Below the pieces are notes generated by a model, which ran no database searches, had not been told where the DNA came from, and worked only from the letters and a program-made list of their open reading frames with translations. A stretch of DNA of 45,787 nt from Bacillota bacterium. Its GTDB lineage: Bacteria > Bacillota > Clostridia > Tissierellales > MES13. The stretch spans positions 1 through 45,787 of the forward strand of contig VEND01000046.1 of the NCBI GenBank assembly GCA_009711765.1, given 5' to 3'. Below are positions 1 to 7,970 of the stretch, one piece after another. The translations under genes and the position numbers were made by a program. The first letter of the stretch is position 1. Each line of letters begins with the position of its first letter.

Positions 1-186
1 GTGGTTTCACTCCTTTTGGATGGTTTTGTTTTGTCACTTAATCTATTCGACATGTTGGGGTGAAACCCTTTTTGTTTTTTATTAAAATTTAGTAATATCA
101 ATGGTTAAAAAATATGAAATTTACTCAAGTATTAATTAGTTAAAATAGTTTAACACAAATTATAGACATTTACAATTATAATAATA
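1..186. other. AT-rich gap at left edge, possible end of a repeat
   Basis: No gene is seen. The first 70 bases are less AT-rich than what follows and carry an inverted pair, GGTTTCAC near base 3 and GTGAAACC near base 60, followed by a T-rich tract from about 69. This could be the end of an insertion sequence or a terminator for a gene left of the window. The rest is AT-rich without recognisable signals. Confidence 0.25.
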
Positions 187-210
187 AGCCTAGTGAATTG
201 TCACTAGGCT
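187..210 (-). terminator. Hydrogenase operon terminator
   Basis: A perfect 10-bp stem (AGCCTAGTGA / TCACTAGGCT) with an ATTG loop directly abuts the hydA stop codon. On the minus strand it is followed by a T/A-rich run, so it fits an intrinsic terminator for hydCBA, although the T tract is interrupted. Confidence 0.75.
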
Positions 211-2017
211 AATTATCAGATTTCGTATATGGGGTTTTACTTCTATTTATAAAGCTAGTATGAAGATATTCTTTTGATATATCTGATAATGGTTTTTTAA
301 GAAATTCTTTATAGATTTCTTTTATTCTTGGGTTTTCATAAGAGCTTCTTATATTTTTGCCTCTTTCTATATTATAAAGGGTATCAGCCCTATTATGTCT
401 ATAGCTTAATGAAATAAATTTATGATCTTTACCACCTAAAATAGGTTGGCCTCCACCTCCTACACAGCCACCAGGACAGGCCATAACTTCCATATAATCA
501 AATTTTTTCTCTCCATTTTTATACATTTCTAAAGCTTTTTTAGCATTACCTGTACCATGGGCAATGGCTATTTTAATATTTTTATCACCAAGGGTAACTT
601 CACCATATTTCAAACCACTTTGTCCCCTAGCATCATTAAAATCAGGAACTTTAGCTTCTTTACCTGTACTTAATTTATGGGCAGTTCTAACAGCAGCTTC
701 TAAAACGCCCCCTGTAGCCCCAAAAATCATTCCTGCACCACTATATTGATCAAAGGGTTTATCATACTCACCATCGGGTAAATTAGCAAAATCAAGTCCT
801 ATTTCCCTTATCATTCTACCTAACTCTCTAGTAGTTAAAACATAATCTACATTTCTAAAACCATCAGAAACCATTTCTGGCCTTTGAGCTTCATATTTTT
901 TTGCTGTACAAGGCATTATTCCTACATTTACTATATTTTTTGGATCTATATTATATTTTTTGGCATACCAAGTTTTAGTTAAGGCTCCACACATTTCGTG
1001 GGGTGATTTTGTAGTTGATAGATTAGGAAGAAATTCAGGATAAAAATGTTCTGCAAATTTAACCCAACCAGGGCAACAGGATGATAATAAAGGTAGTTTA
1101 TCAGGATGTTTTGTTATCCTTTCGAGTAATTCACTACCTTCTTCCATTATAGTTAAATCTGCTGTAACGTCAGTAGCGAAAACTTTGTCAAAGCCCATTC
1201 TTTTAAGAGAAGTTACTAGTTTCCCTGCTACAAAGGAGCCTATGGGCATTCCAAATAATTCTCCAATTGTAACTTGAATAGAAGGAGCAGTTTGAACCAC
1301 AACATGCTTATTAGGATCTTTAATTACCTCCCAAACATCATTTATATATTCTTTATCAGTTAAAGAACCAGTAGGACAAGCTATTACACATTGACCACAC
1401 ATTATACAAGAAACATCTGCTAAATCCTTTTGAAATGCAGGTGCTATAATGGTATCGAGACCTCGATTTAATGCTGAATATACATTACATTCTTGTATTT
1501 TTCTACAAATGGCTTCACATCTTCTACAATTTATACACTTATTATAATCTCTTTGTATGGCGGGGTTGTTATTATGAAGGCCATAATCTTTCATTTCACC
1601 TGTAAATGGAATATTTCTTATACCTAAATTATCAGAAACATTTTGTAGTTCACAGTTTAAATTTTTTATACAAGTAGTACATTCTCTATGGTGGTTAGCT
1701 AATAATAATGTAACTGCAGTTTTTCTAGCTCTTCTAACCCTTTCTGTATTTGTTTTTATTTTCAAGCCTTCCCTAACAGGATAAACACATGAAGCTTGTA
1801 AGTTTCTAGTTCCATCTATTTCTACTACACATACCCTACAAGAACCTATTTCATTTACATCTTTTAAATAACATAAACTAGGAATTTCTATATTAACTGA
1901 TCTAGCCGCCTCTAGAACTGTTAAGCCTTTATTAACTTTGTAGTCATTACCATCTATAATTATAGTTACTTTTTCATTTTTTAAGTTTTTTTGTTCTTTT
2001 TCAGTTAAGTTTTCCAA
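209..2017 (-). CDS. hydA: [FeFe] hydrogenase catalytic subunit HydA, electron-bifurcating type
   Basis: Catalytic subunit of a cytoplasmic NAD(P)/ferredoxin-linked [FeFe] hydrogenase. Numbered from an upstream in-frame GTG, the domains in order are: a plant-type [2Fe-2S] domain (Cys52, 63, 66, 80); a His-Cys3 [4Fe-4S] site around residues 112-125; two [4Fe-4S] motifs (Cys164-174 and Cys207-217); and the H-cluster domain with its three signatures, SSCCPGW near 315-321, MPCTAKKYE near 371-379 and MACPGGCVGGGGQP near 515-528. The GTG at 2026 lies inside the ribosome binding site AGGTGATT, so I place the start at TTG 2017, five bases after AGGTGA, giving about 602 residues. It is the last gene of hydC-hydB-hydA. 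The NuoE-like and NuoF-like partners indicate a multimeric bifurcating enzyme that couples NADH and reduced ferredoxin to H2, but the direction in vivo is inferred. Confidence 0.95.
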   Translation of the reverse strand: MENLTEKEQKNLKNEKVTIIIDGNDYKVNKGLTVLEAARSVNIEIPSLCYLKDVNEIGSCRVCVVEIDGTRNLQASCVYPVREGLKIKTNTERVRRARKTAVTLLLANHHRECTTCIKNLNCELQNVSDNLGIRNIPFTGEMKDYGLHNNNPAIQRDYNKCINCRRCEAICRKIQECNVYSALNRGLDTIIAPAFQKDLADVSCIMCGQCVIACPTGSLTDKEYINDVWEVIKDPNKHVVVQTAPSIQVTIGELFGMPIGSFVAGKLVTSLKRMGFDKVFATDVTADLTIMEEGSELLERITKHPDKLPLLSSCCPGWVKFAEHFYPEFLPNLSTTKSPHEMCGALTKTWYAKKYNIDPKNIVNVGIMPCTAKKYEAQRPEMVSDGFRNVDYVLTTRELGRMIREIGLDFANLPDGEYDKPFDQYSGAGMIFGATGGVLEAAVRTAHKLSTGKEAKVPDFNDARGQSGLKYGEVTLGDKNIKIAIAHGTGNAKKALEMYKNGEKKFDYMEVMACPGGCVGGGGQPILGGKDHKFISLSYRHNRADTLYNIERGKNIRSSYENPRIKEIYKEFLKKPLSDISKEYLHTSFINRSKTPYTKSDN

Positions 2018-2032
2018 TATAATCACCTACCT

Positions 2033-3925
2033 TTATCTTTTATATATAGCATCTACAGGGCATTTAGGTATACATGCACCACATTTAATACATACATCTT
2101 GATGTATTTTATAAGGTGTTTTTTTAGTTTCTCCTGTAATAGCATTTACAGGGCATACCCTTGCACAAATGCCACATGCTACACATTTTTCATCGGATAT
2201 GACTACTTTTAATAAATCATTACACACTCCAGCTAGACATTTTTCATCTTTAATATGTGAAACATATTCATCTTCAAAGTATTGTAGTGTACTTAATATT
2301 GGATTAGGTGCAGTTTGACCTAAACCACATAAGGAAGAATCTTTAATGTCATAACAGAGGTTTTTTAAAATTTCTAAATCTTCCATAGAACCCTTACCCT
2401 TTGTTATCTTTTCTAATATTTCTAAAAGCTTTTTAGTACCTATTCTACAGGGAGTACATTTTCCACAGGATTCATCCTGGGCAAATTCTAAATAAAATCT
2501 AGCTATATCCACCATGCAATCAGTTTCATCCATAACAATCATCCCACCTGAACCCATCATTGAACCTATGTCAGTTAAGGATTTAAAATCGATTTTAGTA
2601 TCTATTAATGATTTAGGTATACAACCTCCCGAAGGACCTCCTGTTTGTACTGCTTTAAATTCTTTATTATCATGTATGCCGCCACCAATATCATAAACAA
2701 TTGTTTTAAGAGAAGTACCCATAGGGACTTCTATTAATCCAGTATTGTTTATTTGACCTGCAAGGGCAAAGACTTTTGTACCTGAACTATCTTCAGTACC
2801 AATATTTGAATACCAATCAGAGCCTTTATTTAATATTATTGGTATATTAGCATAAGTTTCTACATTATTATTGAGAGTAGGTTTCTCCCATAGGCCAGCT
2901 TCGGCAGGGAAAGGGGGTCTAGGATGGGGTTCTCCTCTTAAACCCATAACAGAGTGTATTAAAGCAGTCTCCTCGCCACAAACGAAGGCTCCAGCACCTA
3001 ATCTTAGATCTAAATCAAAGCTAAAGGAGGAACCTAAAATATTTTCACCTAAAAGACCTGATTCTTTTGCTTGTTTGATGGCTATTTCTAATCTGTCAAC
3101 TGCTATTGGATATTCAGCTCTTACATATATATATCCCTGTTGAGCGTTTATGCTATAGCCTGCTATAATCATAGCTTCAATTACACTATGAGGATCACCT
3201 TCTAAGATGGATCTATCCATGAAAGCTCCAGGGTCTCCTTCATCAGCATTACACAATACAAACTTTTTATCATCTTCATAACTTCTTGCATACTCCCATT
3301 TTTTGCCGGTAGAAAAACCACCACCTCCACGGCCTCTTAATCCTGATTTTTTAACTTCTTCAATTATATCTTCAGGATTTTTATTTTCAGTTAATATATT
3401 AGCTAAAGCTTTATAACCATCCATGGCAATATATTCGTTAATATCCTCTGGGTCTATAACTCCACAATGTCTAAGGGCAATTCTTTTTTGATGATTAAAA
3501 AAGTCCATTTCGTTCATTTTTTTCTTTAACTTATCATCTTTAGGAGATCTATATAGAAGTTTTTCAACAACTTTTCCCTTTGATATATGTTTATCTATAA
3601 TTTCATCAACATCTTCAGGGCCTACTTTACAATAAAATGTATGGTCTGGATGAATAACTATTATAGGACCTAATTTACAGAATCCAAAACAGCCGGTTTT
3701 AAATACTTTAACCTTATCACTTAATCCCCGTTTTTTTAATTCTTGAATTAATCTATTTCTTACAACATTACTCTTTGAGGAAGTACAACCTGTGCCAGCA
3801 CATACTAAAATATGATATTTACCGATTTCTTTTTCTACATCAGTAAATCTCATTTTTATAGATTTATAAGTTTCATCTTTTACTTTATTTAAATCCTCTA
3901 TTGATTTAAGGGGAGTATATTTCAT
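2033..3925 (-). CDS. hydB: Bifurcating hydrogenase HydB, NuoF-like FMN/NADH subunit
   Basis: Flavin- and NADH-binding subunit of the hydrogenase. The 630 residues start with a thioredoxin-like [2Fe-2S] domain (CAGTGC and CFGFC pairs). The NuoF core follows, with the glycine-rich loop GLRGRGGGGF and the FMN motif NADEGDPGAF, then a NuoF [4Fe-4S] site (ESCGKCTPCR). It ends in a two-cluster ferredoxin domain (CVACGICARVCP and CIKCGACIPKCP). This order and length match HydB of Thermotoga- and Clostridia-type bifurcating hydrogenases. Start ATG 3925 has a strong GGAGGTGA site and overlaps the hydC stop by one base (TAATG), which indicates translational coupling. Fifteen bases separate its stop from the hydA TTG start. 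Confidence 0.95.
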   Translation of the reverse strand: MKYTPLKSIEDLNKVKDETYKSIKMRFTDVEKEIGKYHILVCAGTGCTSSKSNVVRNRLIQELKKRGLSDKVKVFKTGCFGFCKLGPIIVIHPDHTFYCKVGPEDVDEIIDKHISKGKVVEKLLYRSPKDDKLKKKMNEMDFFNHQKRIALRHCGVIDPEDINEYIAMDGYKALANILTENKNPEDIIEEVKKSGLRGRGGGGFSTGKKWEYARSYEDDKKFVLCNADEGDPGAFMDRSILEGDPHSVIEAMIIAGYSINAQQGYIYVRAEYPIAVDRLEIAIKQAKESGLLGENILGSSFSFDLDLRLGAGAFVCGEETALIHSVMGLRGEPHPRPPFPAEAGLWEKPTLNNNVETYANIPIILNKGSDWYSNIGTEDSSGTKVFALAGQINNTGLIEVPMGTSLKTIVYDIGGGIHDNKEFKAVQTGGPSGGCIPKSLIDTKIDFKSLTDIGSMMGSGGMIVMDETDCMVDIARFYLEFAQDESCGKCTPCRIGTKKLLEILEKITKGKGSMEDLEILKNLCYDIKDSSLCGLGQTAPNPILSTLQYFEDEYVSHIKDEKCLAGVCNDLLKVVISDEKCVACGICARVCPVNAITGETKKTPYKIHQDVCIKCGACIPKCPVDAIYKR

Positions 3926-4434
3926 TATTTCACCTCCATGGTTTCTAAATCATTTTTCTTATGAGTTTTAATATACTTATAAAGAATACTAGGGATATCT
4001 GAAGGAGTAAGTCTACCATGTACTTCATCATTAATAGTAACAACAGGAGCTAAACCACAAGCACCTATACATCTAGTAGCTTTAAGAGTAAATAATCCAT
4101 CCATTGTAGTTTCATCAACATTTATTTGCAATTCATCTTTAATTGCATCAAGCACTTCCTGGGCACCTTTAACATAGCAAGCAGTTCCAAGACACACTCC
4201 GATTGTATATTTTCCCCTTGGTTTTTCAGAAAATAAGGAATAAAAAGTTACTACACCATTTACTTTTGATATAGGAATATTTAATTTTTCAGAAATATAA
4301 GATTGTACTTCTAAGGGTAAATAGCCAAAATGTTTTTGAGACTTTTGTAAAATACGTATTAACATACCTTGTTCAGTTTCATATTTGGATATTATTTCAT
4401 CTAGTACTTTAATATCTTCTTCTTTTAATTCCAA
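3925..4434 (-). CDS. hydC: Bifurcating hydrogenase HydC, NuoE-like [2Fe-2S] subunit
   Basis: NuoE-like electron-transfer subunit, first gene of the hydrogenase operon. An N-terminal helical region (GMLIRILQKSQKHFGYLP) precedes a thioredoxin-fold [2Fe-2S] domain with the paired cysteines CLGTAC and CIGACG. The family usually has about 155-170 residues. An in-frame GTG at 4443 falls inside the Shine-Dalgarno sequence GAGGTGATT, so TTG 4434, five bases after AGGTGA, is the better start (169 residues). The same layout recurs at hydA. No signal peptide is present, so the complex is cytoplasmic. Confidence 0.93.
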   Translation of the reverse strand: MELKEEDIKVLDEIISKYETEQGMLIRILQKSQKHFGYLPLEVQSYISEKLNIPISKVNGVVTFYSLFSEKPRGKYTIGVCLGTACYVKGAQEVLDAIKDELQINVDETTMDGLFTLKATRCIGACGLAPVVTINDEVHGRLTPSDIPSILYKYIKTHKKNDLETMEVK

Positions 4435-4566
4435 ATTAATCACCTCGCATTAAATTAATCTTAATTTAGTATTTCACAGAAGTTTAATTATATTCTAATT
4501 AGGATGACTGTATATGATAAAAATACGATTATTGGGAATAATATTAAAATCTAAGGAGGGTTTTAA

Positions 4567-4749
4567 ATGGATGAAAAATATGTTGTAAAAACTGATAATG
4601 ACTATTCAAAACCAATGAAAAGAACAGAAGCTATTAATATGGTAAAACAATATGCTGATGAGGGTGTTTCAGCATACATAATTTCAGAGGATGAAGCAAA
4701 AAGAATAAAGAATAGTAAAAGTGGTTTTAATAAACCAAAATGGAGCTAA
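4567..4749 (+). CDS. Small conserved-looking hypothetical protein, 60 aa
   Basis: I do not recognise this protein. It is 60 residues, charged and soluble, with a predicted mixed fold (KRTEAINMVKQYADEGVSAYIISEDEAKRI). The pattern of a helix followed by a strand-like AYIIS resembles small sensor-like or regulator folds but is not diagnostic. It has an excellent AAGGAGGG site seven bases before ATG and its own terminator immediately after the stop, so it is a real monocistronic gene. It diverges from the hydrogenase operon. Confidence 0.75.
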   Translation: MDEKYVVKTDNDYSKPMKRTEAINMVKQYADEGVSAYIISEDEAKRIKNSKSGFNKPKWS

Positions 4750-4750
4750 T

Positions 4751-4782
4751 AAAGAGTACGCAGATGCGTACTCTTTATTTTT
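4751..4782 (+). terminator. Intrinsic terminator
   Basis: An 11-bp perfect stem (AAAGAGTACGC / GCGTACTCTTT) with an AGAT loop is followed by a T-rich tail, directly after the 60-residue gene. Confidence 0.9.
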
Positions 4783-4864
4783 AATACTAATAATGAAAAA
4801 ATTGTATCAGTTTAAAGGTCTAATAAATATATTAATAGTAGATAAGTTAAGAGGGGGTGTGTAA

Positions 4865-5308
4865 ATGCCTTATTCAGCCCGTGAACTATTAGCAAGAATT
4901 ATTAAATGTGAAGCAGGAGGAGAAGGAGATACCGGAATGAAAGCGGTGGGAACCGTTGTAATGAATAGAGTACATGTACCCTATGGTGAATATCAAAGAC
5001 TAGGCCAAGGGAATCTTCGAAAAGTTATATATCAAGAAGGTCAATTTGATTGTGTAAGAGGAATTATAGGAGGTAGAAGAAACCCTCAAACTATATGGGC
5101 AAGCAATCCAGAACAAATACATTATGATATAGCTGATTATGTTTTAGCAGGTAATAAAGTGTGGAATATTGGTAAATCTTTATGGTATATGAATCCATTT
5201 AGACCGGATTGTCCAACTAACTTTCCATATAATAAAACAGGAATTATCAATACAAGAATAAGAAAACATTGTTTTTATGACCCTACAGAATTATATAAAG
5301 ATACTTAA
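4865..5308 (+). CDS. cwlJ: Spore cortex-lytic cell wall hydrolase, CwlJ/SleB family
   Basis: Predicted cortex peptidoglycan hydrolase acting during spore germination. The 147 residues are essentially one Hydrolase_2 (SleB/CwlJ) catalytic domain. The N-terminal signature LLARIIKCEAGGEGDTGMKAVGTVVMNRV contains the family glutamate (E in CEAGGEG), and WYMNPFRPDCP and the C-terminal region are also typical. Like CwlJ, and unlike SleB, it has no signal peptide and no peptidoglycan-binding repeat. The start ATG follows AGAGGGGGTGTG. A gerQ-like gene 31 bases downstream strongly supports CwlJ over SleB, because CwlJ depends on GerQ in Bacillus. Expression is probably mother-cell specific, but no clear sporulation promoter was recognised. 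Confidence 0.88.
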   Translation: MPYSARELLARIIKCEAGGEGDTGMKAVGTVVMNRVHVPYGEYQRLGQGNLRKVIYQEGQFDCVRGIIGGRRNPQTIWASNPEQIHYDIADYVLAGNKVWNIGKSLWYMNPFRPDCPTNFPYNKTGIINTRIRKHCFYDPTELYKDT

Positions 5309-5339
5309 GATGTTTTTTATAAATTAAAGGAGGGATTGT

Positions 5340-5738
5340 ATGAATAGTAAAAATGTAACACCTGGAATACCAAGACCACAAAGACCAATGCCTGATATGG
5401 GAATGCCACAAATGCCTATGCCATTTAATCCTTATCAAATGCCACAAATGCCACAAATGCCACAAATGCCACCAACAGCTCCAGCGCCTCAACCTGATTT
5501 AGGGAGAGAGGATGGACCACCTGTGTTAACTGATACAGAATTTTTACAAGGTTACTTAAGGACTCTTTTAGGCAATTATGTAAGGATTGACTTCTTAATT
5601 GGTACTAATACCTTTGTTGATAAGGAAGGGACATTAGTGGATGTAGGTGTAGACCATGTAGTATTACAGGAACCTGAAACAGATGATAAAGTTGTAGCAG
5701 ATTTATATTCTATAAAATTTGTGAAAATATTTCAGTAA
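5340..5738 (+). CDS. gerQ: GerQ-like spore coat protein with Met-Pro-Gln repeats
   Basis: The C-terminal half (from about residue 62, TDTEFLQGYLRTLLGNYVRIDF, then VDVGVDHVVLQEPETD and a final YSIKFVKIF) has the pattern of the GerQ family, a coat protein needed for CwlJ localisation in Bacillus. The first 60 residues are low complexity and rich in Met, Pro and Gln, with MPQ repeated several times. Bacillus GerQ also has a low-complexity N-terminus and is cross-linked by transglutaminase through lysine and glutamine. The glutamines here could play that part, but this is inference. RBS AAAGGAGGG precedes ATG, and the gene forms an operon with cwlJ ending in a strong terminator. Confidence 0.8.
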   Translation: MNSKNVTPGIPRPQRPMPDMGMPQMPMPFNPYQMPQMPQMPQMPPTAPAPQPDLGREDGPPVLTDTEFLQGYLRTLLGNYVRIDFLIGTNTFVDKEGTLVDVGVDHVVLQEPETDDKVVADLYSIKFVKIFQ

Positions 5739-5768
5739 ATAAGCCGCTTAAGCGGTTTATTTTTTTGG
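5737..5768 (+). terminator. Terminator of cwlJ-gerQ
   Basis: The stem AAGCCGC / GCGGTTT, extended by A-T pairs, has a four-base loop and a run of seven T, immediately after the gerQ stop. Confidence 0.9.
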
Positions 5769-5867
5769 AAAAATGTAGAGTTGGTTTAATCAAATATTAA
5801 TTAAATGTAAATTTGTCGTTTGTCACTTGTAGAAAATTATACTTATATGATATTCTTAAATATGGAG

Positions 5868-5903
5868 AAAACCTTTGCAATTAATTCTAATAAAGGTTTT
5901 TAA
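5868..5903 (+). promoter_or_regulatory. Leader hairpin upstream of the serine operon
   Basis: AAAACCTTT and AAAGGTTTT form a 9-bp stem around a 15-base AT-rich loop, followed by TTAAAT, about 40 bases before the aminotransferase start. It looks like a weak terminator or attenuator. The rest of the 170-base leader shows no T-box or recognised riboswitch motif. Confidence 0.4.
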
Positions 5904-5939
5904 ATAAATATATTTAGATTAAATAAGGGAGGCTATAAA

Positions 5940-7010
5940 ATGCATAAGAAATTGTTTATACCTGGACCTGTAGAGGTTAAGGAAGATGTATTACAAAAGA
6001 TGGCTACTCCAATGATTGGACACAGAACAAAGGAAGCATCTAAACTACAAAGAGATATCAGCGAAAAGGTAATGAAGCTTTTTTATACTGAAAATCAAGT
6101 GTTATTATCAACATCCTCAGGTACTGGATTAATGGAAGCGGCGATACGTTCTTGTACTAGGAAAAAGGCTGCAGTATTTGCTGTTGGAAACTTTGGAAAG
6201 AGATGGCATCAAATGGCAGTTGCCAATGGTGTAGATGCAGACCTTTTTGAAGTTGAATGGGGTAAACCTACAACTGCTAAACAAGTTGATGAAGTTTTAA
6301 AAACAGGTGAATATGACCTTATCACAGTAACTCACAATGAAACATCAACAGGAATTATGAATCCAGTTGATGAGATTGGTGAAGTAGTAAAAAAATATCC
6401 AGATGTAGTATTTTGTTTAGATACTGTAAGTTCAGCTGCAGGGGCTAAAATAGAAGTAGATAAGTGGGGTGTAGATATTTGTATTACCTCTACACAGAAA
6501 GCATTAGGACTACCTCCTGGACTTGCGATTTGTACAATTTCTAAAAAGGCTATTGAAGCAGCTAAAGAAGTTGAAAATAGAGGATTTTATCTAGATCTAT
6601 TAAGACTTTATGAATACATAGAAAAGAAGGATCATCAATATCCTTCAACACCTTCTATTCCTCATATGTATGCTCTTGATTATCAATTAGATAGAATATT
6701 AGAAGAAGGATTAGAAAATCGTTTTGAAAGACATCAAGAGATGGCTGATTATGTTAGAGCGTGGGCAAAAGAGCATTTTGAATTAATTGCAGATGAAGAC
6801 TATGCATCTAATACATTAACGAATATAAAAAATACTAAAGATATAGATATAAAAGAATTAAATAGAAAATTAGGTATGAGAGGCTTTATGGTTTCTAATG
6901 GATATGGAAAACTTAAAGGTAAAGCATTTAGAATAGCCCATATGGCCGATACAACATTACCAGAAATAAAAGAATTACTTAGAAATATAGAAGACATTTT
7001 AGGTTTATAA
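5940..7010 (+). CDS. Class V aminotransferase (serine-glyoxylate / phosphoserine type)
   Basis: PLP-dependent fold-type I aminotransferase of the AGAT/SPAT group, 356 residues. The N-terminal FIPGPVEVKEDVLQKM, the GTG phosphate-binding turn near 61-63, the cofactor Asp161 (FCLDTVSSAAG) and the Schiff-base Lys187 in STQKALGLPPG are visible. Next to serA and DUF1015 it is likely the transaminase of serine biosynthesis, converting 3-phosphohydroxypyruvate to phosphoserine in place of classical SerC, or hydroxypyruvate to serine. Sequence alone does not separate these. It has a good GGGAGG site, and serA starts 24 bases after its stop. It could instead serve glyoxylate-alanine transamination. Confidence 0.88.
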   Translation: MHKKLFIPGPVEVKEDVLQKMATPMIGHRTKEASKLQRDISEKVMKLFYTENQVLLSTSSGTGLMEAAIRSCTRKKAAVFAVGNFGKRWHQMAVANGVDADLFEVEWGKPTTAKQVDEVLKTGEYDLITVTHNETSTGIMNPVDEIGEVVKKYPDVVFCLDTVSSAAGAKIEVDKWGVDICITSTQKALGLPPGLAICTISKKAIEAAKEVENRGFYLDLLRLYEYIEKKDHQYPSTPSIPHMYALDYQLDRILEEGLENRFERHQEMADYVRAWAKEHFELIADEDYASNTLTNIKNTKDIDIKELNRKLGMRGFMVSNGYGKLKGKAFRIAHMADTTLPEIKELLRNIEDILGL

Positions 7011-7034
7011 AAAATCTAAATAGGGGGGCTTATA

Positions 7035-7970
7035 ATGGCTAGAATATTAGTAACCGATGGAATGGATCAAGAAGCTGTTAAAGAGTTAAAAAATTTAGGA
7101 CACGAGGTTGTAGAAAAACATTTTGAAGTTGAGGATTTAAAAGAACAGGTAAAAAACTTTGATGCTTTAGTTGTTCGTTCTGCAACTAAAATAAGAAAAG
7201 AAATTATAGATGCAGCTAAGGAAACTGATAATTTAAAATTAATAGTAAGAGCAGGTGTTGGGCTTGATAATATAGATGTTTCGTATGCAGAAGAGAACGG
7301 AATAATCGTTTCAAATACACCTAAGGCTAGTAGTTCGGCTGTTGCTGAATTAGCTATTGGACATATGTTTTCATTAGCAAGAAATATCTATATAGCTAAT
7401 GTTACTATGAGAAATGGTGAATGGAATAAAAAACAATATAAAGGTATTGAATTATCAGGCAAGACACTTGGTTTAGTTGGATTTGGAAGAATATCAAAAG
7501 AAACTGCAAAAAGAGCTAGTGCTTTAGGAATGAAAATACTTTATACAAATAGATCAGGTGCTAAAGAAGGATATGATGAATATTCTTATGTATCTATGGA
7601 AGAATTATTGAAAAAATCAGATTTTATTTCTCTACATGTACCATTTAATAAAGAAAAAGGAGCTCTTATTGGAGAAAATGAATTTAATATGATGAAAGAT
7701 GGAGTTTATCTTGTTAATTTAGCAAGAGGTGGAGTTGTAGATGAAAAAGCTTTATTAAAGGCATTAGATTCAGGAAAGGTAGCTGCAGCTGCAGTTGACG
7801 TTTTTGAAAAAGAGCCTACTGAAAATAAAGAGTTATATACACATAAAAGAGTTTCATTAACTCCCCATATAGGAGCTTCAACTAAGGAAGCGCAAGCAAG
7901 GATAGGAAAAGAAGTTATAGAAAAAATAAAGAAAAATCTTGATAGGAGGACTGCAGATGTCTGTTGTTAG
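7035..7970 (+). CDS. serA: D-3-phosphoglycerate dehydrogenase, short form without ACT domain
   Basis: NAD-dependent 2-hydroxyacid dehydrogenase, first step of serine synthesis. The 311 residues comprise a split substrate-binding domain and a Rossmann domain (GLVGFGRISKETA near 146-157). Catalytic residues are Arg231 (LARGGVVDE), Glu260 (FEKEP) and His278 (TPHIGAST). The usual GxGxxG motif ends here in Ser rather than Gly, a mild departure. There is no C-terminal ACT or ASB domain, so serine feedback through ACT is not expected. The last 14 bases overlap the DUF1015 start, which implies coupling. Confidence 0.92.
   Translation: MARILVTDGMDQEAVKELKNLGHEVVEKHFEVEDLKEQVKNFDALVVRSATKIRKEIIDAAKETDNLKLIVRAGVGLDNIDVSYAEENGIIVSNTPKASSSAVAELAIGHMFSLARNIYIANVTMRNGEWNKKQYKGIELSGKTLGLVGFGRISKETAKRASALGMKILYTNRSGAKEGYDEYSYVSMEELLKKSDFISLHVPFNKEKGALIGENEFNMMKDGVYLVNLARGGVVDEKALLKALDSGKVAAAAVDVFEKEPTENKELYTHKRVSLTPHIGASTKEAQARIGKEVIEKIKKNLDRRTADVCC

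Noticed and set aside
2871-3143. Plus-strand 90-codon frame opposite hydB
   Set aside because: Shadow of the strongly conserved NuoF-like gene on the other strand; no initiation signals.
5283-5492. Minus-strand frame rich in Trp and His opposite the gerQ repeats
   Set aside because: It is the antisense of the Met-Pro-Gln repeats and has no ribosome binding site.
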